NCBI RefSeq assembly: GCF_020991005.1
Contig: NZ_JAJLLW010000002.1
Coordinates: forward strand, 372,001-436,000
DNA length: 64,000 bases
Direction of reading: 5' to 3'
DNA from: Halomonas sp. CUBES01
GTDB lineage: Bacteria; Pseudomonadota; Gammaproteobacteria; Pseudomonadales; Halomonadaceae
Shown here one piece after another: positions 7,503-15,508 of the stretch. Position 1 is the first letter of the stretch; each line of letters opens with the position of its first letter. The notes below the pieces were generated by a model, which worked only from the letters and a program-made list of their open reading frames with translations, ran no database searches and was not told the origin of the DNA. Made by a program: the position numbers and the translations under genes.

Positions 7503-9487
7503 CAATAAGGCTCCTTGAGGTTGACCGCCGGTGAGACGATCGCCAGCCGATCGAAGTGCCTGAACGATTGGCACGGCATCTCGCCGATCCGCTCGGCGGG
7601 CAGCCTGGCAAGCGGGAATGGCTGCCGCGTGTCGGGATCAAGCGGGTAGGGGGCACTATGGGCCACCAGACGTTCGAAGTCATCCAGTAGCGGCGGCTTC
7701 AAGGCGCGGCTGGGCGTGTTGAGGAGCCCAAGGCGATGGCAGACCACGCCGCCCCAGGTGCCGCTGCTGGAATATTTGACCAGCGGGGCGGCACCCACCA
7801 GACCCAGCCACGCTGGCGTCAGCCAGCCAAACGCCGTCGGTGAGAAGGCCATCATGGCACCCGCCCAGAGCAGCCCGCTGAGCGTCATCCAGCCGGTATG
7901 CTGCCAGGTCTCGCGCCAGCTCAGCGAACGCTCGCCGCGGGGCTGGGTCTGCCATTCGATGGAGCGGCCCAGCAGGACATTGATGATGAACAGACTGTGC
8001 CAGGCCATCATCAGCGGGGCGATCAGGGCGGCAAACAGCATTTCAAGCAGCGTGCTTATCACCAGGCGTAGCCGCCCGCCAAAGGCGTGGGGCGTCTGGG
8101 AAAACGCCAGCAGCAGGCCAAGCAGTTTGGGGGCCAAGAGCATGCCCAGGGTAATCGACAACAGCCCGAGCGAAAGCGGCTGGGGGAGCGTCTGGTGGGT
8201 GACGTCACCCAGCACATGGTATGTCACCAGCACGCTGGTACAGAGCAGCAGTCCAAGCCACACCAGCGACGATAAAAAGGCAAAGGCCCCGTAGAAGAAG
8301 TGCATGCGGCTGAGCGGGTGCAGACCGGCGCCGCCCATCAGGCGTAGATGCTGAAGGTTGCCCTGCAGCCAGCGCCGGTCGCGTTTGGCAAAGTCGAGCA
8401 GGTTGCTCGGCATGGCTTCAAAGCTGTTGTGCGAGGCGCTGATATAGGGGTCGTGACGTGAGACTGCGGTGGTGACCATGGTGTCCAGCAATACCTGCCA
8501 GCCGCCGCGCTTGAGCAGGGCCGCCTCGACGAAATCGTGGCTGAGCAACTCGCCGCCCAGCGGGGGCTTGCCGGGTAGCGTGGGCAACCCCGCGTGCTCC
8601 ATGAAGGCGCGGGTGCGAATGATGGCGTTATGCCCCCAGTAGTTGGCCGCGTCGCCCTGCCAGAAGCTCTGGCCGGCCGCCAGCATGGGGCTATACAGCG
8701 CGGAGGCAAACTGGGTAAAGCGGCCGAACAGGCTTTTCTGGCCGACCGGGATGGGCACCGTCTGGATCAACCCGATACCGGGCTGACGCTGCATGCGTTG
8801 AACCATGCGCAGAAGCGTTGCGCCGCTCATCAGGCTGTCGGCATCGAGCACGACCATGAAGTCATAGTGGCGGCCCCAGCGACGGCAGAATTCAGCAATG
8901 TTGCCCGCTTTGCGCCCGCTGTTGTTGGGCCGGCGCCGATAGTGGATCGCCAGTTGACCGGCAAAGCGCTGCTGCATGGCCGCTACGTGGGCCTCCTCGA
9001 CCTCGGCCTGGTCGGCGTCCTGGGTATCGCTGAGGATAAAGACGTCGAAATGCGCGCTCAGCGGATTCGCCGCTTCCTGGGCGTCGTCGTCAAGGGCGTG
9101 GGCCAGCAGCGAACGGCAGGTGGCTTCGAGCCCGGCGAAGGTGGGGATGGGCGGTTCGGCGTAAATCGGCATGACCAGTGCCGTGCGGCTGACCAGCAGG
9201 CGGGCATTGGGTATGTCGCGGTTGAGTCGCCGCAGGCTCAGGGGGTCAAGGTTCAGCGCGCAAATCGCAAAGCCGCACAGGGCGCCCCAGAACGCCAGCG
9301 CGATCCAGGTAAAGGTCAGCGCAAACAGCACCAGCATGGCCACCTGCCAGCCAATGCCCAGACTGGCGGTGACGCGATACATGGCCAGGCAGCCCGCCGC
9401 GCTCGAGGCCAGCACCGCGATGGCCAGCACCGCGCGGCGCGTTTTCAGCCAGGGGATCGAGGGGGTCAAGGGGCTTGCGTCAGTCAT
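7502..9487 (-). CDS. opgH: Glucan biosynthesis glucosyltransferase H (short OpgH/MdoH)
   Basis: 661 residues from ATG 9487, overlapping the end of opgG by 8 bases. It is a family 2 processive glycosyltransferase embedded in the inner membrane: two N-terminal helices, a cytosolic catalytic domain with VVLDADSLMSG (DxD), a second acidic motif DFVEAALLKRGGW and the QRRWLQ-type acceptor motif (RDRRWLQGNLQH), then five or so C-terminal helices. It polymerises UDP-glucose into the backbone of osmoregulated periplasmic glucans and passes it outward. E. coli OpgH has about 847 residues; this one lacks most of the long cytoplasmic N-terminus that contacts FtsZ there, so that cell-size control is not expected. 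Middle gene of the opgG-opgH-fkbM operon. Confidence 0.95.
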   Translation of the reverse strand: MTDASPLTPSIPWLKTRRAVLAIAVLASSAAGCLAMYRVTASLGIGWQVAMLVLFALTFTWIALAFWGALCGFAICALNLDPLSLRRLNRDIPNARLLVSRTALVMPIYAEPPIPTFAGLEATCRSLLAHALDDDAQEAANPLSAHFDVFILSDTQDADQAEVEEAHVAAMQQRFAGQLAIHYRRRPNNSGRKAGNIAEFCRRWGRHYDFMVVLDADSLMSGATLLRMVQRMQRQPGIGLIQTVPIPVGQKSLFGRFTQFASALYSPMLAAGQSFWQGDAANYWGHNAIIRTRAFMEHAGLPTLPGKPPLGGELLSHDFVEAALLKRGGWQVLLDTMVTTAVSRHDPYISASHNSFEAMPSNLLDFAKRDRRWLQGNLQHLRLMGGAGLHPLSRMHFFYGAFAFLSSLVWLGLLLCTSVLVTYHVLGDVTHQTLPQPLSLGLLSITLGMLLAPKLLGLLLAFSQTPHAFGGRLRLVISTLLEMLFAALIAPLMMAWHSLFIINVLLGRSIEWQTQPRGERSLSWRETWQHTGWMTLSGLLWAGAMMAFSPTAFGWLTPAWLGLVGAAPLVKYSSSGTWGGVVCHRLGLLNTPSRALKPPLLDDFERLVAHSAPYPLDPDTRQPFPLARLPAERIGEMPCQSFRHFDRLAIVSPAVNLKEPY

Positions 9488-11009
9488 CGGGGTACCACAC
9501 GTAGTTCCAGGTCTCGCTGACGGGGTCACCCTCAAGGGTCAGCCGTAAGCGAATATCGCGGGGCTGATCGCCTGTCGGCAGCCGGAAACTGGCGCGCCAG
9601 CCGCCATTGGGCAGCGCCGTGACCTGCGGTAACTTAATCTCGCCCTGCTGGGCGCTGATCGCCAGTTCGACGGGCTCGTCGGCGGCGATAGCCTCAAGCG
9701 CGCCGCCCTGGAAATCAACAATGAACTGGCGCGCATCATCGTCCGGCGCGTCTGCCTGCCCGGGTACCGCCGCGCGGCCCTGGCGTGTGCGCACCACCCG
9801 GCCCCGGTCATGTTCTGATGGCTGTTCACCGAGCGTGTGCGTCAGGTAGTGCAAGCGGCGCGACTGGCCGGCCTCGAGCGGCTCTTCGGCCACCCAGTAG
9901 GCGACGATGTTGTCGTGGGTCTCGTCGGGAGCGGGAATTTCCACCAGCTCAACGTGGCCCTTGCCCCAGCTTTCCACGGGCTTGACCCACTGGCTGGGGC
10001 GACGGTGGTACTGCGCTTCGGTGTCCAGGTAGCGATCGAAATCGCGCTCGCGCTGCATCAGGCCGAATCCCTGGGGCGCGTCATCCATAAACGCCGAGGT
10101 ACGCACCTGGGTTGGATTGCCGAGGGGTCGCCAGATCCATTCGTCGGCGCCGGTGTGGATCAGCAGGCCGTCGGAGTCGTGCACCTGGGGGCGAAAATCA
10201 TCCGGACGTTCGCGACTCGCCTCGCCGAAGGTGAACATGCTGGTCAGGGGGGCTACGCCCAGCTTGTCGATATCATCGCGGGCAAACAGCTCGGCCTCGA
10301 CCTCTACCCGGGTGTCGTGACCGGGCGTGATGACAAAGCGATAGGCCCCGCTCAGCGAGGGGCTGTCCATCAGCGCGAGCAGCGTTACCTGCTCGGCGTC
10401 CGCGTCGGGCTTGTAAAGCCAGAACTCGCGGAAGGCCGGAAACTCTTCGCCCTGTGCCGAGGCGGTATCGATGGCAAGCCCTCGGGTCGACAGGCCGTAT
10501 ACTTGCCCTTCGCCGACAAGCCGGAAATAGCTGGCGCCGAGAAACACCGCAAACTCGTCGGCGTAGTCGTCGTTATTGAGCGGATAATGCAGACGAAAGC
10601 CCGCATGTCCGCTGCCGGAAAGGTCTTCGTCGAGCAGCGCTCGCGCATCGTCATCGTAGGAAAAGTCGTCGCTTGAAAAGCGCAGCGGGGCCGCCTGGTC
10701 GTCCTCGATGACGTTGAGGCGAACCGGCGTCTGGAACAGGAACCCGCTGTGGAAAAGCTGCAGGTTGAAAGGGCTTTCGTCGCGCCAATAGGCGTTTTCC
10801 GGGTCAAAGCGAATCTGGCGGTAGGTGTCGTAATCGATGTCGCGAAGCACCTCGGGAAGGTCGTCATCGGCGGCCTGATAGGGCGCCTCGGCAAGCGTTC
10901 GGGCGCTGTCGATTACGCTGTCGTAGTGATTGTGCTGGTCGGCCACCGCTGGCAGGGTGACCAGCGAGCCCATCAAGACGAGCAGGGTTCCTTTCGCGCT
11001 GTGTTGCAT
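9480..11009 (-). CDS. opgG: Glucan biosynthesis protein G (OpgG/MdoG), periplasmic
   Basis: 509 residues, starting at ATG 11009 with AAGGA upstream. The N-terminus is a signal peptide (MQHSAKGTLLVLMGSLV, cleavage near PAVADQ). The mature protein matches OpgG along its length: IRFDPENAYWRDE near the start, FRLHYPLNNDDYADEFAVFLG, the central RPDDFRPQVHDSDGLLI, and EWIWRPLGNP. OpgG acts in the periplasm on the beta-1,2-glucan chain delivered by OpgH and is needed for branched glucan formation. The C-terminal beta domain ends ETWNYVWYPDD. First gene of the minus-strand operon, divergent from the sulfatase-like gene at 11106 across an AT-rich 96-base spacer that must hold both promoters. Confidence 0.95.
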   Translation of the reverse strand: MQHSAKGTLLVLMGSLVTLPAVADQHNHYDSVIDSARTLAEAPYQAADDDLPEVLRDIDYDTYRQIRFDPENAYWRDESPFNLQLFHSGFLFQTPVRLNVIEDDQAAPLRFSSDDFSYDDDARALLDEDLSGSGHAGFRLHYPLNNDDYADEFAVFLGASYFRLVGEGQVYGLSTRGLAIDTASAQGEEFPAFREFWLYKPDADAEQVTLLALMDSPSLSGAYRFVITPGHDTRVEVEAELFARDDIDKLGVAPLTSMFTFGEASRERPDDFRPQVHDSDGLLIHTGADEWIWRPLGNPTQVRTSAFMDDAPQGFGLMQRERDFDRYLDTEAQYHRRPSQWVKPVESWGKGHVELVEIPAPDETHDNIVAYWVAEEPLEAGQSRRLHYLTHTLGEQPSEHDRGRVVRTRQGRAAVPGQADAPDDDARQFIVDFQGGALEAIAADEPVELAISAQQGEIKLPQVTALPNGGWRASFRLPTGDQPRDIRLRLTLEGDPVSETWNYVWYPDD

Positions 11010-11105
11010 CGTGATGTCCTTGCAGTCAGTTGCCCGTCAGTGGTCTATCGTCTACTACTTCGTGCAATTTTTAAACAATAGTTATACATTTAGATAGTAA
11101 AGTAC

Positions 11106-12791
11106 ATGTTGGGTGCGTTTACCAGCCTAGTCGCGCGCAAGGCGACGATGGGTGCCCGTTTTTTTCAGTTGGCAATGGATGGCAAGCCTGCGATGCGGCG
11201 ATTATGGATAGGGGCGTTAGCGCTTAACCTGGGGTTGGTGGCACCGCTATGGTGGCGCCACGGCGATATCCAGACACACCTGATTGCCTGGGAAGCCTGG
11301 CTGGTTGTGCCCTTGATGCTGCTGCTGCCTCGAGGGAAATGCCGCCTGGGGCTTGGCGTTGCACTGGCAAGCTGGCTCATCCTGACCACCTTGGTCAACC
11401 TTGGCGACGCTGCCACCTACACCGCCTTTGGTCGTCCGCTAAATCTGTATCTCGATACGCCGTTGCTGGGCTCCGTTTACGACTTGCTCGTAGGTAATGT
11501 AGGCCAAGCCTGGGCCATTTGCGCCATGTCGGCGGGGGCGCTTCTGCTTGTGCTGCTGGCGCTGGGGGTGATCCGGCTGCTGCTATCGGGTGAGGGCTAC
11601 CCGCTGACCGGCAAGGGGAGAGCGTCGGCCCTGGCGATGCTGCTGGTGGCGGGTCTGGGCGCGCTGCTGACGCTTGGCGGCAAGCCCCTCACCGAGCGGA
11701 CGGCACTGCCTGCGGTAGACGCCACCCGCGTTCAGTGGGCCCAATTGGTGACCACCCACCAGGCCAAGCAGGCCTTCACGCGAACGCTCGAGGCGTCGCC
11801 CATTGCCCAGCGTCCGCTCGACGGTCTGGCCGAGCGCCGAGTACTGATGACGTTTATCGAGTCCTACGGCGTGACGGTGCTGGAGGATGAGCGTTACCGT
11901 CCGGCGGTGGCGCCGACGCTCGACGAGATCGAGCAGCGCCTGGCGCAGCGTGATCTTGGCGTCGTGTCGGGGCTGCTCACTTCGCCGATCCGCGGCGGCC
12001 AATCGTGGCTTGCCCATGCCACGGCGTTGAGTGGCTATACCATTGACAATCAGCTGTGGTATCAGCTGCTGCTGGACAGCGAGGCGACCACGCTGGTGGA
12101 TGATTTCCGCGCCACCGGCCAGCATACCATGGCGGTGATGCCCGCCATCACCCAGCCCTGGCCGGAAGGCGCGGCCTACGGTTTTGACGAGCTGGTCGTG
12201 GCAAGCGACATGCCCTACGCCGGGCCGCCGCTGAACTGGGTGACGATGCCGGATCAATACACCCTGGACTATACGCAGCGCCAGCTGCTGGATGAATCGC
12301 CGGTGTTTGCCCAGTTGGCGCTGATCTCGAGCCATGCGCCCTGGACGCCTATCCTGCCGGTGTTGGAAGACTGGTCGAGGGTCGGCGACGGCGCGGTGTT
12401 TGCGCCCTGGGAAGACGCCGGTGATCCGCCGGAAGTGCTCTGGCAGGACCTCGAGCGAATCCGAGACCACTACGCCTGGTCGGTGGACTATTCGATCAAG
12501 ACGGTAGGGCGCTGGGCGGAGCGCGTGGCCGATGACAACACGCTGCTGATCGTGCTCGGCGATCATCAGCCAGCGCCATTGATCACCGGCGACGACGCCA
12601 GCGGCGCGGTGCCGGTGCACATCATCAGCGGCGACCCCGAGCTGCTGGCCCCTTTTCGGGCCAGAGGCTTCGTAGACGGCATGTGGCCCACGCCCGAGAG
12701 CGACGCGCCTGTAGCGGAGCTGCGTCAGCTTCGGCGCTGGCTACACGCCGATTTTGCCTCTGAAGAGAACAGCGCCAAGGCGACACCATGA
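11106..12791 (+). CDS. Sulfatase-fold membrane protein (LTA synthase / OpgB-like)
   Basis: 561 residues if the ATG at 11106 is used; no strong ribosome site marks it and a later ATG (11148 or 11175) is possible. About four hydrophobic helices occupy the first 190 residues, followed by an extracytoplasmic alkaline-phosphatase-superfamily domain: RRVLMTFIESYG carries the metal-binding acidic residue, GGQSWLAHATALSGY holds the likely Ser nucleophile, and IVLGDHQPAPLI the late metal-binding Asp-His. Enzymes of this architecture transfer phosphoglycerol or phosphoethanolamine. Being divergent from opgG, it could decorate the periplasmic glucan as OpgB does in E. coli, but sequence similarity to OpgB itself looks limited, so this is inference. 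Confidence 0.8.
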   Translation: MLGAFTSLVARKATMGARFFQLAMDGKPAMRRLWIGALALNLGLVAPLWWRHGDIQTHLIAWEAWLVVPLMLLLPRGKCRLGLGVALASWLILTTLVNLGDAATYTAFGRPLNLYLDTPLLGSVYDLLVGNVGQAWAICAMSAGALLLVLLALGVIRLLLSGEGYPLTGKGRASALAMLLVAGLGALLTLGGKPLTERTALPAVDATRVQWAQLVTTHQAKQAFTRTLEASPIAQRPLDGLAERRVLMTFIESYGVTVLEDERYRPAVAPTLDEIEQRLAQRDLGVVSGLLTSPIRGGQSWLAHATALSGYTIDNQLWYQLLLDSEATTLVDDFRATGQHTMAVMPAITQPWPEGAAYGFDELVVASDMPYAGPPLNWVTMPDQYTLDYTQRQLLDESPVFAQLALISSHAPWTPILPVLEDWSRVGDGAVFAPWEDAGDPPEVLWQDLERIRDHYAWSVDYSIKTVGRWAERVADDNTLLIVLGDHQPAPLITGDDASGAVPVHIISGDPELLAPFRARGFVDGMWPTPESDAPVAELRQLRRWLHADFASEENSAKATP

Positions 12792-12848
12792 CCTAGCTGG
12801 TGATTCTGGATCATGCAGCGCGACAGCGATGAGGTATGTTGAGCCGTG

Positions 12849-13793
12849 TTAGTAGAGCCGATAATCGCGGTAGTTGGGCAGCTTCTGCTGTTCTTCGGGA
12901 GTTTTGCCGTAGCGCTTGTATTCCCACTGGTACTGCGCCGGGTCGAGGGCGATGGCGGCTTCCACGCTGGCGTTGACACCGGTAGCCGACTGAATGTCAT
13001 CGTCATGGTAGACCCGCGCGTCGGCGTCGAGAAAGTGAATCTCGAACCCCTTGCCGGGAACCCGCAGGGCTACCCCGGTAACGACCCGTGCCTGGGTGCG
13101 GGCCACCAGCTTGGGTAGTAGTGTCGCCGTATAGGCGTCGCGGCCGAAAAACGGCGCGAACGCACCGCTTCCCCAGCTGGGTTCCTGATCCGGCAGGATG
13201 CCGATGGCTTCGCTGCGTTTGAGCGCCTTGAGCAGCGCGGCGACGCCCCGGGGATTGGTAGGCACCAGCGCGGCACCCATCCGCTCGCGGCCATGCCGGA
13301 TAATGGGATCCAGCGCCGCCATCTTGGGCGGCTCGTACATGGCGGTGAACGGAAAATGGCTCGACAGCCAGAAGTTCAGCACCTCCCAGTTACCGAAGTG
13401 GGGGGCCAGCACGATCACGCCGCGCCCCTCGGCGCGGGCGTTATCCAGTTTCTCGCGGCCGTGCACCGCCAGGATGCCGCTGGCCACGCGCTCCGGGTCG
13501 GCCATCCACGCATGGCCCAGTTCCAGCATGGTAGCGGCTGAGTGGCGCAGGCTATCGTGAGCCAGCGCCTTGCCCTCGCCGACGCTGAACGTGGGGTAGG
13601 CGACGTTGAGGTTGGCGTTGGTCACCTGGCGCTCGCGACGGCTCAGTCGATAGACCTGCGGCCCTAGCCAGTTGGCGCAGCGCCACAGCCGAGCCAGCGG
13701 CCAGTCGGCAAGCCGCCGCCACAGCCAGGCAATGGCCGGGGCCTGCGGGAAACGTCGCTTGAGGCGTTTTAAGAGTGACCGGCGTTTCGGCAT
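12849..13793 (-). CDS. LpxL/HtrB-family lysophospholipid (lipid A) acyltransferase
   Basis: 314 residues from ATG 13793. The family hallmark HX4E is present as HFGNWE, preceded by GVIVLAPH, and followed by FTAMYEPPKMAALDPII and GILPDQEPSWGSGAFAPFFG, which are typical of LpxL/LpxM late acyltransferases. They transfer a lauroyl or similar chain from acyl-ACP to Kdo-lipid A at the cytoplasmic face of the inner membrane. The basic N-terminus (KRRSLLKRLKRRF) with one hydrophobic stretch suits a membrane-anchored enzyme. Length agrees with the family (about 300-320). It is tail to tail with the sulfatase-like gene and lies 3 bases downstream of the small membrane protein gene at 13797. Which acyl position it serves cannot be told. 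Confidence 0.9.
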   Translation of the reverse strand: MPKRRSLLKRLKRRFPQAPAIAWLWRRLADWPLARLWRCANWLGPQVYRLSRRERQVTNANLNVAYPTFSVGEGKALAHDSLRHSAATMLELGHAWMADPERVASGILAVHGREKLDNARAEGRGVIVLAPHFGNWEVLNFWLSSHFPFTAMYEPPKMAALDPIIRHGRERMGAALVPTNPRGVAALLKALKRSEAIGILPDQEPSWGSGAFAPFFGRDAYTATLLPKLVARTQARVVTGVALRVPGKGFEIHFLDADARVYHDDDIQSATGVNASVEAAIALDPAQYQWEYKRYGKTPEEQQKLPNYRDYRLY

Positions 13794-13796
13794 GGA

Positions 13797-14180
13797 TTAG
13801 ATTAACCAGGTCGTCACGTTCGAGGGCGCGCGTTTTTCCTGGAGGCCTTTAAAGCCTTTAACGCAGCGGATGATGAGCCATACGGCTAACACGAGCATCA
13901 GCAGAAAGCCGATCAGGATCGGTGTCAGGAGCAGGCAGATGATGCCGTAAACCACCCCTATCCAGAAAGTGCGAATTTGATAGCGGTAGTGTTCGTCAAG
14001 CCACACAGGGCCTTTGCCTTTGTAAACGTAGGCGATCACGACACCGATGACCGATGTAAGACCGAGAACAAAGCTGGCCAGGTAGAGCGCGTAAATGACC
14101 ATTGCCATGGTGGTATCGGGCTGATGGGGCTGCGCTTCCATGATGACGTCGCCACCGGAGTTCGAATCATTATCTTGCAT
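13797..14180 (-). CDS. Small inner-membrane protein, DUF4870-like
   Basis: 127 residues from ATG 14180. A polar N-terminal stretch of about 22 residues is followed by three hydrophobic segments (MVIYALYLASFVLGLTSVIG, IGVVYGIICLLLTPILIGF, LMLVLAVWLIIRCVKG) with the conserved-looking loop DEHYRYQIRTFW between the first and second. This pattern fits the DUF4870 / COG3671 group of small membrane proteins of unknown function. It ends only 3 bases before the LpxL-like gene start, so the two are probably co-transcribed; no function can be inferred from that alone. Confidence 0.75.
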   Translation of the reverse strand: MQDNDSNSGGDVIMEAQPHQPDTTMAMVIYALYLASFVLGLTSVIGVVIAYVYKGKGPVWLDEHYRYQIRTFWIGVVYGIICLLLTPILIGFLLMLVLAVWLIIRCVKGFKGLQEKRAPSNVTTWLI

Positions 14181-14285
14181 AACATGTCCTTACGTTAAAG
14201 CGGTTCAACTATTGACGTGATGAATGCCCAGCCCGACAAGGTGGCTGGACGCCGCCCATGATACCTTGCACCCGTTGACTTGGCA

Positions 14286-14669
14286 CTAGCGCGGTGCCGG
14301 GCGGCAAACCTCTAGCAGGTTGCCGTCCGGGTCGCGCAGATACAGCGACTCTATCGGACCGTTGGCGCCCTGACGGGCCACCGGGCCCAGCTCGATCTCG
14401 ATGGCCAGCGCGTCGAGGTGCTGGATGAATTCATCCAGCGGTAGCTGGCAGCGCAGGCAGAGGTCTAGACTACCGGGGGTGGGCGTTGCGGAAATCGGCG
14501 CGATATCGGTATCGGTCTGGTGCAGGCGCAACGCCATGTCGCCCAGCAGTAAATCGACGCGCTGGGCGTCGCGGTAACGTACTTCAAGCCCCAGAACACG
14601 TGAGTAAAAATCCACCGCGCGACCCATGTCGGTCACGGTCACAACGAGATGGTCCAGACCTGAGAGCAT
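14286..14669 (-). CDS. VOC-family (glyoxalase/dioxygenase fold) protein
   Basis: 127 residues from ATG 14669. One complete vicinal-oxygen-chelate domain: MLSGLDHLVVTVTDMGRAVD opens it, FYSRVLGLEVRYRD follows, and ESLYLRDPDGNLLEVCRP closes it. Expected metal ligands His at residue 7 and Glu near the C-terminus are visible. It resembles the 'virulence-like' VOC proteins similar to fosfomycin-resistance and dioxygenase folds; actual substrate is not identifiable. Its start codon and that of the plus-strand methyltransferase overlap in the palindrome GCATGC at 14666-14671, so the two genes are read divergently from a shared point. Confidence 0.85.
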   Translation of the reverse strand: MLSGLDHLVVTVTDMGRAVDFYSRVLGLEVRYRDAQRVDLLLGDMALRLHQTDTDIAPISATPTPGSLDLCLRCQLPLDEFIQHLDALAIEIELGPVARQGANGPIESLYLRDPDGNLLEVCRPAPR

Positions 14670-15369
14670 GCCACTTTCCTTAATACAAAACAGTGAGCCA
14701 AATGATACGACGACGCAGCGCTGTCCGCTATGCGATGCGGGCGATGCCGCGCGATACCATCGTGATCGTCGTCGCGATTACTACCAGTGTGCCACGTGCG
14801 CGCTGGTCTTTGTGCCTCGCGGGCAGCATTTAAGCGCTGCCGCCGAAAAGGCGGAGTATGATAAACACCAGAACTCGCCGCATGATACGGGATACCGGCG
14901 CTTTCTAGGGCGTTTATTCTCGCCGTTGACGGCCAGGCTTACGCCGGGTGCACGCGGACTTGATTTCGGCGCCGGCCCTGGTCCTGCGCTGTCGGTGATG
15001 TTCGCAGAGCAGGGCTACCCGATGGCGATCTACGACCCTTTCTATGCGCCCGACCCGGCGGTGCTGACCCAGACCTACGACTTTATCACCGCCACCGAGG
15101 TCGTCGAGCACCTGGCGACGCCGGGCGCGGTTTTTGTCCGGTTGGCGGCGCAGCTCGTCCCGGGCGGCTACCTCGGGTTAATGACCAAGCGGGTCACCTC
15201 GGCCGAGGCCTTTGCCGGCTGGCACTATATTGCCGACCCCACCCACGTGAGTTTTTTCAGCGAAGCGACGTTTCGCTGGTGGGCGGCTGAGCACCATTTT
15301 ACAGTGGAATTTCCTGGCGCCGACGTGGTTATTTTGCAAAAACCGCTGCCGCCGGCGACCGGCACGTGA
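14668..15369 (+). CDS. Class I SAM methyltransferase with N-terminal zinc-finger
   Basis: 233 residues from ATG 14668, the only plausible in-frame start before the conserved region; no good ribosome site is visible, and the start lies inside the VOC gene start. Residues 17-45 hold two CxxC pairs (CPLCDAGDAARYH then CATCAL), a zinc-ribbon seen in many methyltransferases related to 3-demethylubiquinone or rebeccamycin types. The SAM loop is GLDFGAGPGPALSVM and the post-motif is TATEVVEHLATPG. Later residues include HYIADPTHVSFFSEATF, characteristic of this zinc-finger methyltransferase group. Substrate unknown. A 139-base gap separates it from the MFS gene downstream. Confidence 0.85.
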   Translation: MPLSLIQNSEPNDTTTQRCPLCDAGDAARYHRDRRRDYYQCATCALVFVPRGQHLSAAAEKAEYDKHQNSPHDTGYRRFLGRLFSPLTARLTPGARGLDFGAGPGPALSVMFAEQGYPMAIYDPFYAPDPAVLTQTYDFITATEVVEHLATPGAVFVRLAAQLVPGGYLGLMTKRVTSAEAFAGWHYIADPTHVSFFSEATFRWWAAEHHFTVEFPGADVVILQKPLPPATGT

Positions 15370-15508
15370 AAAAAGCATTGACTTTGCTCGCTTTAGGGCA
15401 ATAATTGCGCGCCGTTATTTCGGCCTGACAGGGTGAGCCAGGTGAAATAACGGGGCTTTTGGCCACTCTTGGCAACGTATTGACTCCTGTCGGTAAGGTG
15501 AGGTTTGC

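Noticed and set aside
8594..9520. 308-residue plus-strand frame opposite opgH
   Set aside because: Antisense shadow; no domain and the minus strand is unmistakable OpgH.
9837..10676. 279-residue plus-strand frame opposite opgG
   Set aside because: Antisense shadow of OpgG; composition and lack of ribosome site argue against a gene.
11583..12620. 345-residue minus-strand frame opposite the sulfatase-like gene
   Set aside because: His/Arg/Gln-rich low-quality composition typical of antisense frames; the plus strand has the intact catalytic domain.
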